DNA of 64,000 nt from Nostoc punctiforme NIES-2108 (GTDB lineage Bacteria; Cyanobacteriota; Cyanobacteriia; Cyanobacteriales; Nostocaceae). The DNA lies in NCBI GenBank assembly GCA_003326195.1, contig LXQE01000029.1:276291-340290 (forward strand), read 5' to 3'. A program made the position numbers and the translations under genes. The notes beneath the pieces are model-generated. The model did no database searches. It saw only the letters and a list, made by a program, of their open reading frames with translations, and was not told the origin of the DNA. Positions 10,376 through 19,918 of the stretch are shown piece after piece (positions within the stretch are counted from its first letter, which is position 1; every line of letters begins with the position of its first letter).

Positions 10376-11644
10376 TTAGAAGAATAAAATCTGGGCGATG
10401 CTAAAAATGGCAGCGCTCAGGGCAGCACTCACGGGGATTGTAATTAGCCATGCGGCAGCAATACCTTTTAGTGTTTGAAACTTAATCGACTTAATATTTT
10501 GCACTAGTCCAATACCAACTACACCGCCGACGAGAGCGTGGGATGTGGAGACTGGTAAACCTAGCCGGGAGGCGATGAGGATGGTAGTAGCAGTAGCAAG
10601 TTCGGCACAAAATCCACTACTAGGTTGCAAGGCAATAATGTTTTCGCCAATAGTGGCAATGACTTTTTTTCCCCAGACAGCTAAACCACCAACAATACCA
10701 GCACCACCAAGAATTAAAATCCAAAGGGGGATAGTTATACCATCAATAGGTACGCTACCAGTACGATTGATGTAAACGATCGCAGCTAAAGGAGCGATCG
10801 CATTTCCCACATCATTAGAACCATGAGCAAAGGCGACAAAGCAAGCACTTAGTAGTTGGAATCGGGCAAATAATCTTTCTACTGGATTGGGGAATATTTC
10901 TCCCTTGTCTTCCTTATCTCCGCTCTCTCCCAATTGTCGCCAACTAATGATTGTGAGTCCAACGGCTGCGATTGCACCTGTTAACAGGGGAATGTCGTAA
11001 GCAGGGATCGTAAAACCAACTTGCTCAATTACAAAATTGGTTAGCGGTTCTGTGAGCGATGGTAAGACAATCACGCCGAATACACCTAGCAGCGCAGTAC
11101 TCAACCAGGGAATCCACTCTTGTAACTGGACTACTTGATTAGGTTGATCTAAAATCCAGTGCTTGATTTGACTATAAAATAAAGCAGCGATCGCACCACT
11201 AATTAACGGCGTTAAAACCCAGCCAATGCTAATTAAGCCAATTGATGCCCAATCAATTGCACCTACTCCTAAAGCTACCCAACTAAATCCAGCGATCGCA
11301 CCAACAACCGCATGAGAAGAGGATACAGGTAAACCGCGTGATGTGGCAATTTGCAACCACACACCACAGGATATTAGTACCGTTATCATCCCAACAACAA
11401 ATATTTGAGGTGTAGCTGCGAATAAGGCGGGATTAGCAATTTTCGTTGCGAGAGTTTCCGTTACCTCATGTCCAAACAACACAGCACCCGTAAACTCTAA
11501 TACCCCAGCAATAATTAGTGCTTGTTTGAGGGTGACAGCTTTGGAACCTACGGAGGTTCCCATCGCGTTAGCGACATCGTTTGCTCCGAGATTCCAGGCG
11601 ACGTAGAAAGCTAGTAGAGCGACGAAAAGTAGGGTAATAAGCAT
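10376..11644 (-). CDS. Inorganic phosphate transporter, PiT family
   Basis: A 422-residue membrane protein with about ten hydrophobic segments. Both halves carry the PiT signature: N-terminal NLGANDVANAMGTSVGSKAV and C-terminal HGSNDVGNAIAPLAAI. Each half also has a Ser-rich VS(S/T)SHALVGG-type loop. PiT proteins move metal-phosphate complexes across the inner membrane using an ion gradient. The usual PiT length is 400-500 residues. The spacer upstream contains a 21-bp tandem repeat. No pst or pho genes are adjacent. Substrate preference for phosphate over sulphate is inferred from family membership. Confidence 0.9.
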   Translation of the reverse strand: MLITLLFVALLAFYVAWNLGANDVANAMGTSVGSKAVTLKQALIIAGVLEFTGAVLFGHEVTETLATKIANPALFAATPQIFVVGMITVLISCGVWLQIATSRGLPVSSSHAVVGAIAGFSWVALGVGAIDWASIGLISIGWVLTPLISGAIAALFYSQIKHWILDQPNQVVQLQEWIPWLSTALLGVFGVIVLPSLTEPLTNFVIEQVGFTIPAYDIPLLTGAIAAVGLTIISWRQLGESGDKEDKGEIFPNPVERLFARFQLLSACFVAFAHGSNDVGNAIAPLAAIVYINRTGSVPIDGITIPLWILILGGAGIVGGLAVWGKKVIATIGENIIALQPSSGFCAELATATTILIASRLGLPVSTSHALVGGVVGIGLVQNIKSIKFQTLKGIAAAWLITIPVSAALSAAIFSIAQILFF

Positions 11645-11707
11645 TTTGTTGCGGACAAGGGGAAAGTGAGAGAGATGAGGATGAAACTTGAGCTTGTAAG
11701 GGTGAAC

Positions 11708-11812
11708 TTTGAACCTTTGAGCTTCACCGTTGAACTTTTGAGCCTCATCGTTGAACCTTTTAGCTCCATCGTTGAACCTTTGAGCTTCACCGTTGAACCT
11801 TTGAGCTTTGTA
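11708..11812. repeat. Five tandem 21-bp units
   Basis: The unit GTTGAACCTTTGAGCTTCAC plus C repeats five times, with 1-5 differences per copy, between the PiT and alcohol dehydrogenase genes. The 21-base period equals seven codons or two DNA turns. No start codon or ribosome site makes it a gene. It lies in the PiT 5' region, so it could act as a helical-phase protein-binding array. Confidence 0.8.
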
Positions 11813-11877
11813 GCTGAATCTCAGACAGAACTTTAAACTTCTAGTTTTAACACTCTCCCATCTCCCTAATCTTCCTT

Positions 11878-12972
11878 TTAGGGATAAATTAAGATTTTAT
11901 AAGTATCCGGTGTGGGTGCGATCGCAACTTCTACAGCTGCTGATAAATCTTTTAATGGATAGCGATCGCTAATCAACGCTTTTACATCAATTCGCTGATT
12001 AAACACAATATCGGCTGATAGACTCTGAAGCCGATAAGATGAGCTATAACTACCTATCAAGTCAATTTCCCGACGGTAGAGAATATTGGGGTTGATGGGA
12101 ATTTCCACCTCATCAGGAAATTCGGCGAAAAACAAGATTTTACCGCCTTTGCGGGTACTATCAAGTGCTTGAAAAAAAGCTTTCTCACTAGGTACAGCCA
12201 GTAAAGTAACATCAACACCTAGTCCACCAGTTAAGGCAGAGATTTTGGCAGGTAAATCGGGATCGCGAGCATCAAAAGCCGCCTCTGCACCGACACTCAA
12301 GGCTTTATCAATTCTAGAGGGTAGTAAATCAGTAGCGATCGCTTTTGCTCCGAAATACTTCACCAACATAATGAACATTAACCCAATCGGCCCAGCACCA
12401 GTAACTAATACAGTTTGTCCTGGAGCAATTTGAGCTTTTCTCACCGCCTTCAAACAGCAGTTAGTTGGTTCTACAAAACTCGCTTCTTCAAAACTGATGT
12501 TATCCGGGATGGGAATCAACCCACCGTTTTCCACAATATGTCCAGGAACTTTGACATAATCAGCAAAACCGCCGCCACTGGCGTTAAAGCCTGCGGTAGT
12601 AGAGATGTTTTTGTAAACATCACACATAGAGAAATTATCATTTAGGCAGTAGGCGCAACGCATACAAGGGATGTGGTGCATCACTGCTACTCGTTGTCCA
12701 ACTTGCCAACCTTTGACATTATTGCCTAATACTGCGATCGTGCCGGCAGTTTCATGTCCAAAAATGCGCGGCGGTTCATACAGTGGATAACGAATTTTCT
12801 TAATATCTGACTGACACAATCCCACAACCCGCACCTGTACCAGCACTTCATCTGGTTCCACAGTTGGAACTGGGATATCTTCGTAAGACAGTTGATTAAC
12901 GCCTCTAAATACCTGTGCTTTCACGTTGGTTTTTCCCCGCTCAACGATACTAGATGTAGCATTAGTGGTCAA
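11878..12972 (-). CDS. Zinc-dependent alcohol/polyol dehydrogenase (MDR family)
   Basis: The protein has 364 residues with the medium-chain dehydrogenase plan. The catalytic zinc region is GLCQSDIKK and GHETAGTIAVLG. The structural zinc lobe is CMRCAYCLNDNFSMC with four cysteines. A Rossmann NAD(P)-binding motif VTGAGPIGLMF lies near the middle. Closest in style to sorbitol and threonine dehydrogenases, it should oxidise a secondary alcohol or reduce the ketone. The substrate cannot be read from sequence. It lies 10 bases upstream of no partner: the PIN/HTH pair behind it is on the same strand with a 10-base gap (12973-12982), so read-through co-transcription is possible. Confidence 0.9.
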   Translation of the reverse strand: MTTNATSSIVERGKTNVKAQVFRGVNQLSYEDIPVPTVEPDEVLVQVRVVGLCQSDIKKIRYPLYEPPRIFGHETAGTIAVLGNNVKGWQVGQRVAVMHHIPCMRCAYCLNDNFSMCDVYKNISTTAGFNASGGGFADYVKVPGHIVENGGLIPIPDNISFEEASFVEPTNCCLKAVRKAQIAPGQTVLVTGAGPIGLMFIMLVKYFGAKAIATDLLPSRIDKALSVGAEAAFDARDPDLPAKISALTGGLGVDVTLLAVPSEKAFFQALDSTRKGGKILFFAEFPDEVEIPINPNILYRREIDLIGSYSSSYRLQSLSADIVFNQRIDVKALISDRYPLKDLSAAVEVAIAPTPDTYKILIYP

Positions 12973-12982
12973 CGTTAGGCTA

Positions 12983-13834
12983 TCAAGTTTGAGATTTCTG
13001 TGTTTTTGCTTGTTCTAAATTTTGCTCTAAGTTTTGTTCAAAGATTTGAAATGCCTCAACATCCACCGATGAAAGATATCCCCCAATAACCCCATTCTCT
13101 AGCCTGAGAATCTCACCCCGGTTATCCTTAGCAGTAATTGTTAAAATTCCTTCTTTTTGCCAAAGTCGATACCTTTCGCCCTCAAAGCACCTACCACCTT
13201 CTGGTGCTTTCTTTGCAAACTGACTCTTCAAAGCTTTTTTGGCAGTTTGCACAATTTCGTCACAATAAAATTGGCAGCGAATACTACAAGTAAATTTTGG
13301 TACTCTATTCTTTCTTTTTAAATTATTTTTTTCCAACTTATCAAGGGTTTCAGGAACACTCCTTGGAAGTTTAAGGGCATTAGACTGCTCCCAAATAATT
13401 TTAATCATTGTTCCTGGATGTTGCTCATCAAGGTAAACCAAAAAATCATCTGGATGCCAAGCCTCAATCTCATAAGAAGCTAAAGATTCTACAGGGAAAT
13501 CATCAAGGTTAGTAGTAACAATGACTTCTGCTTTAGCAACTATAGCAGCAGCAACAACATGGCGATCGCCTGGATGATTTGTCATTGCTGCAACTAAATA
13601 CTTTGGTACTTCCACCATCGCATCAGGAAAGTTTGTCTTGATTTGTTCTTGAAAGTATGCTGCCTTAGCATCTGTTTTCATTCTTCCATCTTTTACAAGG
13701 TTACGAGTAGCACCATCCAGAATTTCTTGTGAAAAATGAAGTTCGTATAACTCTGCCTCAGCAGCACGCATCAAGGTATCACACAAAGGCATAGGGTAGA
13801 TGACACAGGAATCCAAAACAACCGAGAGTACCAT
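12983..13834 (-). CDS. PIN-domain toxin with C-terminal extension
   Basis: The first 140 residues are a PIN ribonuclease domain. An acidic residue sits in VVLDSCVIYP, another pair is in GDRHVVAAA, and TNLDDFP closes the active site. Such toxins cleave RNA with Mg2+. Residues about 150-283 are an extra basic then acidic region with four Cys (FTCSIRCQFYC, GGRCFEG) and a predicted beta-rich part ending in a QNLEQNLEQ repeat. PIN toxins usually have 130-190 residues, so this is an unusual fusion. The start is one base after the stop of the HTH gene, a tight toxin-antitoxin arrangement. Confidence 0.8.
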   Translation of the reverse strand: MVLSVVLDSCVIYPMPLCDTLMRAAEAELYELHFSQEILDGATRNLVKDGRMKTDAKAAYFQEQIKTNFPDAMVEVPKYLVAAMTNHPGDRHVVAAAIVAKAEVIVTTNLDDFPVESLASYEIEAWHPDDFLVYLDEQHPGTMIKIIWEQSNALKLPRSVPETLDKLEKNNLKRKNRVPKFTCSIRCQFYCDEIVQTAKKALKSQFAKKAPEGGRCFEGERYRLWQKEGILTITAKDNRGEILRLENGVIGGYLSSVDVEAFQIFEQNLEQNLEQAKTQKSQT

Positions 13835-13835
13835 T

Positions 13836-14303
13836 TTACTGATCTAATTCGCTACTGTCGTCATCATAGAACCCCTCTTCTTCTAAAAACTGAGTAAATT
13901 GCTTAAGTCCTTCCCTACGCTGACTATCACGGCGTTTCTTATATTTCACCAAATCCTCAAAACGAACACGCCGATGTGTTCCTACCATGATGTGGGGAAT
14001 TTCTCCCTGTTCTAATAACTTAATTAAATGAGGACGTGAAACTTTAAGAAAGTCTCCTGCTTGTTGAGTCGTCAGTTCCCGATCCTGAATAACTACAGAT
14101 ACGACTTTACCTGATGCCATTGCATGAACAGCCTGATGCAACACCTGATACACCAAATCAGGAATCGAAATTTCTTCTCCGTTAGTTCCTACTAGTTTCG
14201 CCTGAAAATCTTTAATGTTCAGTATGCGATCCAGTTCTTTGATAGATTGCGCTTCTTGCTCTGGAGGCATTACAGACTCTGAAAGCACACTATATCTAGA
14301 CAT
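13836..14303 (-). CDS. Antitoxin with excisionase-type HTH
   Basis: The protein has 155 residues. The centre carries an excisionase/MerR-like helix-turn-helix (TTQQAGDFLKVSRPHLIKLL) followed by a wing ending in RRVRFEDLVKYKKRRD. The C-terminus is acidic. This domain binds operator DNA and, in pairs like this, neutralises the partner PIN toxin with its tail. It precedes the toxin gene by one base (TAA-A-ATG), so the two are co-translated. Autorepression of the upstream spacer is expected from the family. The partner role is inferred from the gene pair. Confidence 0.8.
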   Translation of the reverse strand: MSRYSVLSESVMPPEQEAQSIKELDRILNIKDFQAKLVGTNGEEISIPDLVYQVLHQAVHAMASGKVVSVVIQDRELTTQQAGDFLKVSRPHLIKLLEQGEIPHIMVGTHRRVRFEDLVKYKKRRDSQRREGLKQFTQFLEEEGFYDDDSSELDQ

Positions 14304-14718
14304 CGTGGTTACTTCCTCCTGTGTTGTGGGACTTTACGCCGTCACTTCTATTCACTATCTTATAATACACACTACATAAACGAAATATCCGAAAAATAAA
14401 ATAAATTATCTTGTCTGATGCCAAGCTATCTGGCGAAAATATGTCGGAACTCCAGTAATCATAAGGGTGTAGAGGCGTTCTACTACAATATCTCTACAAA
14501 TTTTATGGTTGGATAAATTATCTGATCCCAAGCGTATTGAATTAAATCTAACTAATAGGTATTGCTTTTGTTACGTATTTTCTCAATCCATCTACTATCT
14601 TGGCATTGAGGATAACAGTAATACCTTTTTATATGCGCTGGTTTATGTACCCATCAAAAATTAAAGATTAATTACTAAATACAGTCATTCTGAAGACAAT
14701 CTGATCTGTAGCAGTCTC
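14304..14718. other. Intergenic region before the toxin-antitoxin pair
   Basis: About 415 bases of AT-rich DNA between the RND adaptor stop and the HTH antitoxin start. It must hold the toxin-antitoxin promoter (a TATTAT-like -10 lies on the minus strand near 14360). I see no gene or strong hairpin. Confidence 0.5.
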
Positions 14719-16143
14719 TTAATTCTTAGTCTTAGGCTTGGATGCAAGTACCTGAACCGATTTACCATCTTGGAGAGCATCCGTAGGATTAGTAATTAAC
14801 CTAACATTAGGGCTTAAACCAGAAACAACTTCAACTTCAGCACCATAATCTCGTCCAAGCTCTACTTTCTGGTACTTCACTTTATTTTCCTTTGTCACAG
14901 TGGCTACTTGTATACCATCTGCATTAATCACTAGGGTATTAGCTGGTACTAATAAAGGTGGATTAGCACGTTCAGTCTTAAAAGTGACTTCAGCATACAT
15001 CCCAGGACGCAAAAGATTCTCTGAATTCTGTACTTCAATTTCAGTTAAAAGGGTATTAGAAGTAGTATCTAAGACATCAGCAGTCCGAATAACTTTACCA
15101 GAAAAAGATTTTTTCGGTAGCTCACGAACACGAACAAGCGCAGTTTGTCCAGGGTGAATTGATTGCACAAAAGCCTGGGGAACATTAATTCGGATACGTA
15201 AATTCTTTGTCTGAGCAATCTTAAATAACCAGGAATTTCCACTATTACTATTGCTCCCCGCAGAAATTAAAGCTCCTGTATCTATATTACGAGCAGTAAT
15301 TACACCCGCAAAAGGAGCAACAATTTGTTTGAATGTTTGTAAAGAAGTTATCCGTTGTAAATCTGATTTACTAACACTCCTACTTGCTATAAAGGCATTA
15401 ATGTTAGCTTTTTGGGAATTAATAGCTGCAAGAGCAGTATTTACACTTTCTTGGTCTGAATTAACGCGAGCAATTAAAGTATCTACATTAGCTCGACTTG
15501 CATTAAAAGCACTTTCACGTTCATCAGCGGCTTGTGTAGTAACGGCTCCTTGCTTTTGAAGTAATTGCCAACGTTGCCAAGTTTGACGTGCTAGTTCTAG
15601 GTTAGTACGTGCTTCGGCTAATTCCGCTTGTCTAGCTTTTAAGTTAGCTTTTGTTTGACAAAGATTACTTTGCTTTTGTGCTAAATCTGCCTGAACTTGA
15701 GCCAAATTTGCCTCAGACTTTGCCAATTCCGCACGAGCTTGCTGTATATCTTGGTCAGTTTCCGGGGCATCAATTATAGCGAGTAGCTGTCCCTTATTTA
15801 CACGTTCGCCAATATCTACAAATTTCTTTTGTAAATAGCCACTTGTACGGGCATAAATTGTGGTTTCTTGGCTTGCTTGAATGCTGCTAGGTAGAACTAG
15901 TTCGGTGAAATTAGCAGCAACTTTTGGCTTAACTACATTAACCGAAGAAACTTTTTTTGTTGTAGATTTAGCGAAAGCATTTAATTCTGATTGATTTTGT
16001 AGGCGAGGGATAATACCAAGTGCTAAAAGTCCAGTAACAACTAAACCAGTCGTAGCAATAATGGTGATAGAAGTGAAGCGACTTTTTTTACTCGTTGCTG
16101 CGATATCAGAATTATCAACTTGGGTATTTTCTTGAGTATCCAT
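14719..16143 (-). CDS. RND efflux periplasmic adaptor (membrane fusion protein)
   Basis: The protein has 474 residues. A cytoplasmic N-terminal tail of about 22 residues is followed by one membrane anchor (ITIIATTGLVVTGLLALG). Then comes a lipoyl half-motif (IYARTSGYLQKKFVDIGERV), a long alpha-hairpin coiled coil rich in Ala, Gln and Glu (about residues 130-265), and the second lipoyl half (APFAGVITARNIDTGALI). The beta-barrel and membrane-proximal domains follow. It would link the RND permease encoded upstream to an outer-membrane TolC-like channel, which is not in this window. The gene lies 94 bases downstream of the permease gene with a hairpin in between. Confidence 0.92.
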   Translation of the reverse strand: MDTQENTQVDNSDIAATSKKSRFTSITIIATTGLVVTGLLALGIIPRLQNQSELNAFAKSTTKKVSSVNVVKPKVAANFTELVLPSSIQASQETTIYARTSGYLQKKFVDIGERVNKGQLLAIIDAPETDQDIQQARAELAKSEANLAQVQADLAQKQSNLCQTKANLKARQAELAEARTNLELARQTWQRWQLLQKQGAVTTQAADERESAFNASRANVDTLIARVNSDQESVNTALAAINSQKANINAFIASRSVSKSDLQRITSLQTFKQIVAPFAGVITARNIDTGALISAGSNSNSGNSWLFKIAQTKNLRIRINVPQAFVQSIHPGQTALVRVRELPKKSFSGKVIRTADVLDTTSNTLLTEIEVQNSENLLRPGMYAEVTFKTERANPPLLVPANTLVINADGIQVATVTKENKVKYQKVELGRDYGAEVEVVSGLSPNVRLITNPTDALQDGKSVQVLASKPKTKN

Positions 16144-16187
16144 ATTATAAAATTCTATTTGATTTGTTGATTTATGAAAATTCTTTC

Positions 16188-16220
16188 AGATACCCGACTT
16201 CTCTAAGAAGTCGGGTATCT
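16188..16220. terminator. Strong hairpin between RND permease and adaptor genes
   Basis: A 13-bp perfect stem AGATACCCGACTT/AAGTCGGGTATCT with a 7-base loop sits in the 94-base gap of a two-gene unit. It may attenuate transcription so that the adaptor is made at a different level than the permease. It may instead be a mobile hairpin, because the 6971-6999 hairpin has the same core. Confidence 0.6.
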
Positions 16221-16237
16221 AATTATTCACGAATTAT

Positions 16238-19200
16238 TTACCGATTAGCTACAGTTAATTTGATAGTAGAGGATAGTTCTTCCTCCAACTCCAAATTTTG
16301 GGGTTGTTTTCGGCGCAAAATACTATAAATTACAGGTACAAAAATTAAAGTTGCCACTGTTGCTGCTAATAATCCACCAATTACAGCACGTCCTAAAGGA
16401 GCATTTTGTTCACCACCTTCTCCTAAACCAAGAGACATTGGTAACATCCCCATAATCATGGCTCCAGCAGTCATCAATACTGGACGCAAACGGGTGTAAC
16501 CAGCAGCTAAAGCCGCAGAAACAGCTTTTTCTCCTATTAGACGTTGCTCATTAGCAAAGGTTACAAGCAAAATACTATTAGCAGTAGCAACCCCAATACT
16601 CATAATTGCACCCATCAAAGAAGGTACGCTAAAAGTCGTGTTAGTCACAAACAATATCCACACAATTCCTGCTAAAGCATTTGGTAGTGCCATCATAATA
16701 ATGAATGGATCAACCCAAGATTGAAAATTGACTACTATTAAGCAATAAACTAATCCAATAGCAAATATCAATCCTACTTCTAATCCTAGAAAAGATAAAT
16801 TCATCGTTTCTACTTGACCTTTCACCATAATTGACGTTCCACGTGGTAACTTCTGCTGAAATTGCCCAACTATTTTATAAATATCGCTGGCTACACCACC
16901 TAAATCACGACCTTGAACATTGGCGTAAATGTTAAATACAGGCTGTACGTTGTAATGATTAACAACAGCAGGAGCTTTCCCACGTTTAGCAATAGCAATA
17001 TTGCTTAAAAGTTGTGACGAGCTAGAACCGTTAGCAATAGGAGTATTCTGAATTTTTTCTAGTGAGTTAAGTTTGTATTGGGGAACTTGTACTGCTACTG
17101 GATAACTGACTCCTTTGATAGGATCAAGCCAAAAGTTGGGTGATGTTTGACCACTAGAACTTAATGATGTGAGTAGATTATTGGCAACATCTCGTTGAGT
17201 TAAACCGTTACGTTGTGCTTGAGAACGATCTACATTAATACGTAGGTCTGGGGCATCAACGACTTGATGTAAATGAACATCAACTGCTCCCGGAATTTGA
17301 GCTATTTGGGTTTTGATTTGTTTGGCAATCTTGTAATTATCCCGACGATTTTTAGCTGGGCCTATGACCTGAATATCAATAGGAGCTGGTAAACCGAAAT
17401 TGAGAATTTGAGTTACTATATCCGCAGGTTGGAAAAAGAAAGTTAATTCAGGAAATTGGGCGGTTAATGTTTGGCGTAGTTGTCTAACATATTGCCAAGT
17501 AGGATGATGTTTACCTTCTTTAAGACCTACAAGAATTTCTCCATCACCAGGGCCGATGGTTGCTGTGTCGCTAAAGGCCAGGTTGACTCCACCTACAGGT
17601 AAACCAATATTGTCAAGAATAATTTCTAATTCTTGCTCAGGAATAACTTGGCGAATCTCATTTTCAACTTGAGTAAAAATCTGTTCTGTCTTTTCAAGTC
17701 GTGTTCCCGCAGGAGCGCGAACATGCAACCGAAACTGAGCTGCATCTACTTGAGGAAAAAAGTCTTGACCAACAAAAGGTAGTAAAACTAAGGCGCTTAC
17801 CCAAAAAGCACCAAACATCGCAAAAACTACACCGCGATGATTTAGAGCTTTAGCTAAAGTATTTCGATAGTTTTGGCGAAATTTCTCAAATTGGCGATTA
17901 AACTGCTCATGAATCCGCCAGAAAATATCTTTTTTGTTAATTACATGACCATTACCGTTATTCTCTAGATTTTCATGTTCAGTATAAAGATGTAATTCCT
18001 TTCCAAGGAGAAACTTTGCCAACATTGGTACTACTGTCCGCGACAGTAGATAGGAAGCAAGCATCGCAAAAACAACTGCCATTCCTAAAGGCATAAATAG
18101 CGATTGTGCTACTCCTGTTAAAAAGATAATTGGGATAAAAACAATACATATTGCCAAGGTAGAAACGAAAGCCGGAACAGCTATTTGTTGTGCGCCATCT
18201 AAAATAGCTTGTTGCAGAGGTTTTCCTTGTCCCAAATTGCGGTGGATATTTTCAATTTCTACTGTGGCATCATCAACTAAAATCCCAACTGCTAGAGATA
18301 GACCTCCCAAGGTCATAATATTCAGAGTTTGCCCGATTAATCGCAGAGCAATGATAGAACAAAGAATTGATAAAGGGATGGAAATTGCCACAATTAAAGT
18401 GCTGCGCCAACTACCTAAGAATAATAAAATCATGGCGGCAGTTAAACAAGCTGCAATCAATCCTTCGGTCAATACTCCGTGGATAGAAGCTTTAACAAAT
18501 ATAGATTGATCGAATAAGATTTCTAAGTCTAATTCTTTGGGTAATGTAGCTTGAATTTTTGGTAGCCTTTCTTTGACTCTAGCTACAACATCTAAAGTTG
18601 AAGCACTACCACTTTTGAGAATGGTTAATAAGCTAGAACGTCGCCCATCTCGACGAACAATATTATTTTGCACTGCAAAGCCGTCATGGACTTGGGCAAC
18701 ATCACGTATATAAATTACAGTGCCGTTAATCTGTTTAATGGGTAAATTGTTTAAGGCTTCTAAGACTTGGGGACTGCTATTGAGTCGAACACTGTACTCG
18801 CGATCGCCTAATTTGGCATTCCCCCCAGGTAAGATAAGATTTTGGGCGCTGATTGCGGTTGTGACATCTGTAGCTGAAAGGCCTTTGGCAAATAGAGCCT
18901 GCGGGTCAATATCTACCATAATTTGCCGAGGTTTACCTCCATAAGGTAACGGTACAGACGCGCCTTGAACAGTCGCTAGCTGAGTCCGTAGAAAATTATT
19001 GCCGTTATCGTAAAGTTCTTGCTCTGATAGTGATGTGCTGCTAACACTTAGCTGAAGAATGGGCACATTAGAGGCATTGTAGCGAATAATTAAAGGAGGT
19101 GTAATTCCTGGAGGTAAACCTCGAAGAATCGTTTGAGTATTAGAGGTAAGTTGAGCTACTGCTGCCTCAATTTTTGCCCCTGGTTGGAAGAAAACCTTAA

Positions 19201-19474
19201 TGACACTAACACCATTGAGTGATTGCGATTCGATGTGTTCAATATCATTAACAGTGGTTGTAAAAGAGCGTTCGCTCGCTGTAACGATACGCTGTTCCAT
19301 TTCTTCTGGTGAGACACCACTATAAGACCAAATTACACTGACAACGGGAATATTAATTTCTGGAAAAATGTCCGTTGCCATGCGCGTAATAGTAACTACT
19401 CCTAAAACAAAAATAAGTATGGAAGTAATTACAAATGTATAGGGGCGGCGAAGAGCAAGTTTAACAATCCACAT
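16238..19474 (-). CDS. RND-family efflux permease
   Basis: The protein has 1,078 residues with the duplicated AcrB/MexB plan. The first membrane helix is near residue 12-30, with a large periplasmic loop to about 335. A block of six helices follows (LAVGILVDDATVEIENIH is the classic TM4 region with two Asp residues of the proton relay). The second periplasmic loop runs to about 870, followed by the final helices. It uses the proton gradient to export toxic compounds through the tripartite pump with the neighbouring adaptor. The substrate (drug versus metal) is not decided. The paired Asp in TM4 is shared by the HAE and HME groups. Confidence 0.93.
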   Translation of the reverse strand: MWIVKLALRRPYTFVITSILIFVLGVVTITRMATDIFPEINIPVVSVIWSYSGVSPEEMEQRIVTASERSFTTTVNDIEHIESQSLNGVSVIKVFFQPGAKIEAAVAQLTSNTQTILRGLPPGITPPLIIRYNASNVPILQLSVSSTSLSEQELYDNGNNFLRTQLATVQGASVPLPYGGKPRQIMVDIDPQALFAKGLSATDVTTAISAQNLILPGGNAKLGDREYSVRLNSSPQVLEALNNLPIKQINGTVIYIRDVAQVHDGFAVQNNIVRRDGRRSSLLTILKSGSASTLDVVARVKERLPKIQATLPKELDLEILFDQSIFVKASIHGVLTEGLIAACLTAAMILLFLGSWRSTLIVAISIPLSILCSIIALRLIGQTLNIMTLGGLSLAVGILVDDATVEIENIHRNLGQGKPLQQAILDGAQQIAVPAFVSTLAICIVFIPIIFLTGVAQSLFMPLGMAVVFAMLASYLLSRTVVPMLAKFLLGKELHLYTEHENLENNGNGHVINKKDIFWRIHEQFNRQFEKFRQNYRNTLAKALNHRGVVFAMFGAFWVSALVLLPFVGQDFFPQVDAAQFRLHVRAPAGTRLEKTEQIFTQVENEIRQVIPEQELEIILDNIGLPVGGVNLAFSDTATIGPGDGEILVGLKEGKHHPTWQYVRQLRQTLTAQFPELTFFFQPADIVTQILNFGLPAPIDIQVIGPAKNRRDNYKIAKQIKTQIAQIPGAVDVHLHQVVDAPDLRINVDRSQAQRNGLTQRDVANNLLTSLSSSGQTSPNFWLDPIKGVSYPVAVQVPQYKLNSLEKIQNTPIANGSSSSQLLSNIAIAKRGKAPAVVNHYNVQPVFNIYANVQGRDLGGVASDIYKIVGQFQQKLPRGTSIMVKGQVETMNLSFLGLEVGLIFAIGLVYCLIVVNFQSWVDPFIIMMALPNALAGIVWILFVTNTTFSVPSLMGAIMSIGVATANSILLVTFANEQRLIGEKAVSAALAAGYTRLRPVLMTAGAMIMGMLPMSLGLGEGGEQNAPLGRAVIGGLLAATVATLIFVPVIYSILRRKQPQNLELEEELSSTIKLTVANR

Positions 19475-19918
19475 TGTTTTTTAGTCTAAATTATTCTTTC
19501 TTCTTCAGTTTGTTAGTGTGATTTACACTAAAGGAAATTATTATTTAAATTTTAGTTATTCATTGCCAAACGAATATTTACTGAATGCCTTCATTTGCAA
19601 TCAGCTACATTTAAAAGCATTGAGCTTAATTAATCCGGTAACTCGATAGATTTACAGTATTTTGTAAAATTATCTTTGCATACAGATGTGTAAAATGCAA
19701 GACCCTTGTACCTCACTAAGACAAATGTGTAAGATTTTATACGTAATTGCGGTAGTACATTTTCAGGGTTTGTAGTCAGCACTTTAGTGCTTAGAAAAGT
19801 CTTCTTAAACTTGACAAAAGCTGATTTCTAGAGGTGAATTATAAACTCAGCTGATAAAAGTAGAGCCAAGGATCAACCAAAATCAGCTAGATAGCTAACC
19901 CTGATGGAGGATTTGGTC
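19475..19918. other. Divergent promoter region
   Basis: About 440 AT-rich bases between the RND permease (minus) and FAD oxidoreductase (plus) starts. No gene is supported. Both promoters should be here. A good ribosome site GGAGG at 19906-19910 belongs to the oxidoreductase. Confidence 0.5.
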
